Positions 59,767 through 64,000 of a stretch of DNA of 64,000 nucleotides are shown here, one piece after another. Position numbers and translations under genes: made by a program. Under the pieces are notes generated by a model. It saw nothing but the letters and a program-made list of their open reading frames with translations. It ran no database searches and was not told the origin of the DNA. The first letter of the stretch is position 1. Each line of letters starts with the position of its first letter. The DNA is from CAWFMO01 sp963817065 (GTDB lineage Bacteria > Actinomycetota > Thermoleophilia > Solirubrobacterales > 70-9), in assembly GCA_963817065.1 (NCBI GenBank), contig CAWFMO010000002.1:310001-374000 (forward strand), written 5' to 3'.

Positions 59767-60212
59767 GGAGCCTCGAGCGCGAGCGCGAGGTTCTTGAAGC
59801 ACGTGTTCCAGCCGTCCTCGTGGTCGGCGAGCGCTTCCTCGTCCCAGAGGTTGCGGTGCGTGAAGCGCACGGTCGTCTCTCCGTCGCGCTCGGCGAACTC
59901 GATCTCGATCATCTGCTCGGCCTGGTCGGGCACGGGCACGTCGTCCCAGAGCCAGGTGAACGCGAGCCGCGACGGCGGCTCGACCTCGGTATAGCGGCCG
60001 CCGCCGCCGTAGCTCTCGTCCTTGTGCGGGTCCCGCATCACGACCCGGATCTCGCCGCCGACCCGCAGATCGACATCTGCCTCGGGCGTCTCCCAGTCGG
60101 TGCCGGCGTGCCACCAGCGGCGCATGACCTCCTCGCTCGTGAACGCCTCGAAGACGCGCTCGGCGGGAGCGGCGAAGGTGCGCTCGATCGTCAGCGTCGG
60201 CCGGTCGCTCAT
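59763..60212 (-). CDS. AHSA1/SRPBCC family protein
   Basis: 149 aa from ATG 60212. TIERTFAAPAERVFEAFTSE EVMRRWWHAG, LRVGGEIRVVMRDPHKD, SRLAFTWLWDDVP, FTHRNLWDEEALADHEDGWN are the typical AHSA1-type START motifs. ArsR-AHSA1 pairs are very common in bacteria. The start overlaps the small upstream ORF stop, and the end overlaps the LLM start. Confidence 0.85.
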   Translation of the reverse strand: MSDRPTLTIERTFAAPAERVFEAFTSEEVMRRWWHAGTDWETPEADVDLRVGGEIRVVMRDPHKDESYGGGGRYTEVEPPSRLAFTWLWDDVPVPDQAEQMIEIEFAERDGETTVRFTHRNLWDEEALADHEDGWNTCFKNLALALEAP

Positions 60213-60331
60213 CCCTTCATTCTGACGCGGAGGCGCATCCGCAGCCACGCGCGGATCACGAACAGGCCGCCGGTGCCGCCCGCAAGCGGCACCAGCTCCT
60301 CGACGGGAACTCCGGAGACGTGCGCGATCAT
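60209..60331 (-). CDS. 40-aa small protein between DUF899 and AHSA1 genes
   Basis: ATG 60331 to TGA 60209. Product MIAHVSGVPVEELVPLAGGT then GGLFVIRAWLRMRLRVRMKG: an acidic start, a Gly/Leu hydrophobic helix and a basic end, like a small single-pass or peripheral membrane peptide. Both ends overlap neighbours by 4 nt (ATGA), which makes a chance ORF unlikely. Too short for the usual gene callers. Confidence 0.7.
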   Translation of the reverse strand: MIAHVSGVPVEELVPLAGGTGGLFVIRAWLRMRLRVRMKG

Positions 60332-61041
60332 CGCCGGTCCGGGTGGTTGTCGTTGTAGTTCCACCATTCACCGGGGCCCGAATCCTGCGGGTAGCCGTCG
60401 GGCGAGTCCTGCCACTTCTCCTGGCGCCCGAGCGGGGTGATGTCGAGGTGGCTCCAGGTGGTCCCGATCGTCTCGGAGCCGCGGCCGTGCACGGAGAAGG
60501 TCCGGAAGATCCGGTCGCCGTCTCGGAAGAAGACGACGTGGCCGTGCCACTCGTCGACGCCGAAGTCCGCGTCCCAATCGTCGGTGATCGTGTACCAGGG
60601 GATCAGCTCCCATCCGTGGAGCCGCTTCAGACCCTCGATGTCGCCCTGTGGAGCGCGCGATGCGAACACGAGCGTCACGTCCCGCGCGTGCAGGTGGGCG
60701 GGGTGCGCGACCTGGTCGGCGACCATCGAGCAGCCGACGCAGGCCCGCTCTGGGTAGGAGCCTCCCTCGGCGAGGGTCGTCACGTCCGGCCCGTAGAAGG
60801 CCCGGTAGATGATCAGCTGGGGCCGGCCTGCGAACAGGTCGGCGAGGCTCGCGGGGCCGTCGGGTCCCTCGAAGCGGTACTCCTTCTCGACCTCCATCCA
60901 GGGCATCCGCCGCCGCTCGGCGGCGAGCGCGTCGCCCGCGCGCATGTGCTGCTTCTCCTTCACGAGCAGCTCCTCGCGGGCGGCTTCCCATTCCTCCGGG
61001 GAGACAACGCCACCCGGTGTCAGAACATCCTGTGCCTTCAT
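60328..61041 (-). CDS. DUF899 (thioredoxin-like) family protein
   Basis: 237 aa from ATG 61041, coupled to the ArsR gene by ATGA. RRRMPWMEVEKEYRFEGPDG PASLADLFAGRPQLIIYRAF YGP, CVGCSMVADQVAHPAHLHAR DVTLVFASRAP, GVDEWHGHVVFFRDGDRIFR TFSVHGRGSETIGTTWSHLD ITPLGRQEKW are DUF899 hallmarks; the fold is thioredoxin-like with CVGCS as the possible redox pair. Activity unproven. Confidence 0.9.
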   Translation of the reverse strand: MKAQDVLTPGGVVSPEEWEAAREELLVKEKQHMRAGDALAAERRRMPWMEVEKEYRFEGPDGPASLADLFAGRPQLIIYRAFYGPDVTTLAEGGSYPERACVGCSMVADQVAHPAHLHARDVTLVFASRAPQGDIEGLKRLHGWELIPWYTITDDWDADFGVDEWHGHVVFFRDGDRIFRTFSVHGRGSETIGTTWSHLDITPLGRQEKWQDSPDGYPQDSGPGEWWNYNDNHPDRR

Positions 61042-61349
61042 TTCGGTTCCTCCTTGAGGTAGTCGTCTACGACGTCGAACAGGCGGGTCCATCGCGCCCG
61101 CTGCAGATCGATCCATTCCGAGGCCTCGTCGAGCGCGTCCGGGGCGAGCGAGAGCCGGTGGGTTCGTCCATCGACTACCCGCATCACCAGCCCCGACTCC
61201 TCGAGGACCTTGAGGTGCTTGGAGATCGCCGGCTTCGTGACCGGGAACTCTCGCGTCGCCTCGGCGACGGTCGCCGCCCCCTCGGTCAGCCGCTCGACGA
61301 TGCCGCGGCGGATCGGGTGGGCGAGGGCCTTGAACGGATCGTTAACCAT
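61038..61349 (-). CDS. ArsR family HTH regulator
   Basis: 103 aa from ATG 61349. MVNDPFKALAHPIRRGIVER LTEGAATVAEATREFPVTKP AISKHLKVLEESGLVMRVVD GRTHRLSL is a winged helix of the ArsR type that lacks metal-binding Cys motifs, as in the ArsR-AHSA1/DUF899 group. The start codon is inside a palindromic operator, and a TAGTGT -10 lies 7 nt upstream. It leads the operon ArsR-DUF899-small ORF-AHSA1-LLM. Confidence 0.9.
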   Translation of the reverse strand: MVNDPFKALAHPIRRGIVERLTEGAATVAEATREFPVTKPAISKHLKVLEESGLVMRVVDGRTHRLSLAPDALDEASEWIDLQRARWTRLFDVVDDYLKEEPK

Positions 61350-61362
61350 ATGGTTAACACTA
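61341..61362 (-). promoter_or_regulatory. ArsR-type operator overlapping start codon and -10
   Basis: Perfect 18-bp palindrome GTTAACCATATGGTTAAC at 61341-61358 containing the ATG (61347-61349); TAGTGT -10 at 61357-61362. A bound repressor would cover the transcription start and the leaderless start codon at once, an unusually compact autoregulation. Confidence 0.6.
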
Positions 61363-61369
61363 GCAAGGA

Positions 61370-62476
61370 TCAGCTGCGCGCGAACACGGCCCGCACGATC
61401 CAGGCCTCGTAGCGCCCCGCTTCCGGGTCGGCGGCCGTGGCCGCCTCGAGGCGCCGGAAGTACTCGTCGCAGAGCGCCTCCGGATCGATCGAGATCGCGC
61501 CGGGCTCGAGCAGGTGCTCTTTGAGCGTCGATTCGGCGAAGGCGCGAACGAACTGCGTGTAGACCTCGGCGTAGGCCTCGGGGTCGCCGTCGCGCTCGTA
61601 GGCCTCCCAGTAGGGATCGGGCACCAGGTCCTCGCGCACCGAGACGACGTCGAGCTCGCCTTCCAGCTCGCCGGATGCCGGGGCGCTCACCTCCTCGGCG
61701 CTGCGGCAGTAAACCGGGAAGACGTAGTCGCCGAGCAGGCCGGCGTCGAGCAGCCCCTCGCGGGCGAGCCCGTCGGCGACCCTCCACATCGCGCCGAGCA
61801 AACGTGAGGCTGAGACCAGCTCGGAGCCGTCATCCGCGGCCGTCGTGCCGATGCCCTGGACGATGAAGCGCCCGCCCGGCGCGAGCTCCGCGGCCCGGGC
61901 GCGCATGAACGCGAGCCAGTCCTCGGCGGCGAGCTTCTCGAGCGCCGCCCGCGCATCCCCTGTGGCGTCGGAGTGGTATATGCCGCCCTCGATCGTCTGC
62001 GAGGGCTGCTCGCGAAACCAGTGCGCGGCGTTCGAGCAGGTGCCGAGGTTGACGGTGCCCGCGGGCACGACCTCGCCGAAGAACGAGCCGCCCGCCGCGC
62101 TCGCGTAGACCGGCCCGCCGCCGAGACCGAGGTAGCCGTCCTCGGCGGCGATGTTGTGGAACACCTGGGTGAAGTCGTTGCTGAGCACGTCGTTGTGGAT
62201 CGCGAGCATCGGCAGCGCCGCGTCGCGCTCGCGGACGGCCTCGAGCGCGGTGCGGGCCGCGTGGACCGAGGTCGCCCCGGTGCCGGCGCCGTAGTCGGCG
62301 AACGCGAAATGGCCCCCGGCCGCGGCGAGGTCGAGCCCCGCGACCGCCTCGCGGATCAGCTCGTCGCCGCCCTCGATTATCCGCCGCTGGTACTCGGAGT
62401 GAAGGTCGTAATAACCCTCGCCCTTCATCCCGCTTGTCGACGCCGCCTCGATCTCGCGGCGATCGTACGCCGTCAC
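61370..62476 (-). CDS. SABATH-like (Methyltransf_7) methyltransferase
   Basis: 368 aa from GTG 62476. MKGEGYYDLHSEYQRRIIEG G aligns with the plant salicylate/jasmonate carboxyl methyltransferase start; FADYGAGTGATSVHAARTAL is the SAM site; LAIHNDVLSNDFTQVFHNIA, GGSFFGEVVPAGTVNLGTCS NAAHWFREQP are further SABATH blocks. Plant members methylate carboxylates or N atoms of small molecules. Bacterial members are little studied. An alternative start is ATG 62428. The start lies 5 nt after an intrinsic terminator. Confidence 0.8.
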   Translation of the reverse strand: MTAYDRREIEAASTSGMKGEGYYDLHSEYQRRIIEGGDELIREAVAGLDLAAAGGHFAFADYGAGTGATSVHAARTALEAVRERDAALPMLAIHNDVLSNDFTQVFHNIAAEDGYLGLGGGPVYASAAGGSFFGEVVPAGTVNLGTCSNAAHWFREQPSQTIEGGIYHSDATGDARAALEKLAAEDWLAFMRARAAELAPGGRFIVQGIGTTAADDGSELVSASRLLGAMWRVADGLAREGLLDAGLLGDYVFPVYCRSAEEVSAPASGELEGELDVVSVREDLVPDPYWEAYERDGDPEAYAEVYTQFVRAFAESTLKEHLLEPGAISIDPEALCDEYFRRLEAATAADPEAGRYEAWIVRAVFARS

Positions 62477-62480
62477 CCCA

Positions 62481-62513
62481 AGAAAAAGAGCCCCGGCGCT
62501 GTGCCGGGGCTCT
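62481..62513 (-). terminator. Intrinsic terminator of the acyl-CoA dehydrogenase gene
   Basis: An 11-bp perfect stem, AGAGCCCCGGC/GCCGGGGCTCT (62487-62497 and 62503-62513) with a 5-nt loop, followed in the minus-strand transcript by TTTTTCTT. It is a textbook intrinsic terminator, and it ends five nt before the SABATH start. Confidence 0.85.
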
Positions 62514-62539
62514 GGTGATTCCGATTCTTTCGCTGCAGG

Positions 62540-63775
<1,236 letters not shown>

Positions 63776-63854
63776 TGTTTTGAGGCTCCTTTTCGAGTCG
63801 GTCGTGGTCGCGCGCCAAGCCCACGCCATGCGTGGAGGATGCTGCGGCAACCGA

Positions 63855-63870
63855 TTGACTGGTCAGTCAA
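63855..63870. promoter_or_regulatory. TetR-type operator candidate
   Basis: TTGACTG-GT-CAGTCAA, perfect 7-bp arms, between the acyl-CoA dehydrogenase and the truncated last gene; a second, overlapping repeat GACTGGT/ACCAGTC is offset by 3 nt. The shape fits TetR-family regulators of fatty-acid catabolism. Confidence 0.5.
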
Positions 63871-63927
63871 CCAGTCCGAAGAGTACCGGATCGACCCCCC
63901 GTTTCGGGCCCGCGGCACCGGCGCGGG

Positions 63928-63939
63928 TAGGCTGAACAT
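63928..63939 (+). promoter_or_regulatory. Leaderless promoter (-10 TAGGCT) at the window end
   Basis: TAGGCT at 63928-63933, 6 nt, GTG 63940. Confidence 0.45.
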
Positions 63940-64000
63940 GTGTCCGTTTACCCGCTCCTCGCGGTCGAGAGCGGCACGGTTCTGATCGCCGTGGCGCTGA
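63940..64000 (+). CDS. 5' end of a truncated CDS, unknown
   Basis: GTG 63940 starts MSVYPLLAVESGTVLIAVAL before the window ends. The start is hydrophobic, as in a membrane protein or exported protein, but too little is visible to assign a family. An overlapping ATG frame stops after 15 codons. Promoter spacing supports this start. Confidence 0.4.
   Translation, partial: MSVYPLLAVESGTVLIAVAL

Overview
The window looks like a chromosomal segment of a high-GC actinobacterium, most likely class Thermoleophilia (Solirubrobacterales-like). This is an inference from three things: very high GC, the gene order tilS-hpt-ftsH ... folP ... folB-folK ... coaX-dus ... greA ... lysS ... clpC ... radA ... 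disA-carD-ispD ... ispF ... cysS-rlmB, and secreted proteins with Lys/Arg-rich C-terminal tails. I see no tRNA, rRNA, insertion sequence, prophage or CRISPR array.

Layout. 1-2.4 kb: start of a truncated minus-strand gene, rlmB and cysS. 2.4-5.1 kb: a plus-strand lipid-flavoured trio (SCP2/hydrolase fusion, acyltransferase, SRPBCC protein). 5.1-12.8 kb: coiled-coil protein, acyl-CoA synthetase, ispF, PHP phosphatase, DUF389 membrane protein, GH114-like protein, ispD and carD. 12.9-17.6 kb: disA, a 490-bp structured gap, a LOG-family gene, a PLD-family protein and radA. 17.7-27 kb: secreted hydrolase, LuxR-type HTH protein, pepF, clpC, an acidic-tailed membrane protein and lysS. 27-35.6 kb: small anchored protein, greA, a beta-helix secreted protein, an alpha/beta hydrolase-dus-coaX run, a GST-like protein, folK-folB, a hotdog-like protein and an epoxide-hydrolase-like protein. 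35.6-43.1 kb: frameshifted permease, folP, amine oxidase, ftsH, then hpt and tilS (both frameshifted). 43.2-51.7 kb: CAP-domain protein, MerR-cyclase fusion, small SCP2 and coiled-coil proteins, nucleoside phosphorylase, a large three-module cell-wall protein and a P-domain-like secreted protein. 51.9-58.7 kb: UvrA-like ATPase, sirtuin, a fused beta-oxidation enzyme, SRPBCC and PadR genes, and a secreted protein. 58.7-64 kb: an ArsR/DUF899/small ORF/AHSA1/LLM operon coupled by 4-bp overlaps, a SABATH-type methyltransferase, an acyl-CoA dehydrogenase and a truncated gene.

Themes. Housekeeping genes lie mostly on the minus strand; accessory and secreted-protein genes are interspersed. Many starts sit 6-8 nt after a TANNNT -10 element, often exactly TAGGCT, which points to widespread leaderless mRNA. 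Five secreted proteins end in Lys/Arg-rich tails, four of them with paired cysteines; this may be an undescribed envelope-attachment signal and is the most interesting item here. Several convergent pairs share one CTAG as both stop codons. Four genes carry a one-base insertion that breaks frame; because tilS and hpt are normally conserved and important, base-call or assembly errors are more likely than true decay.
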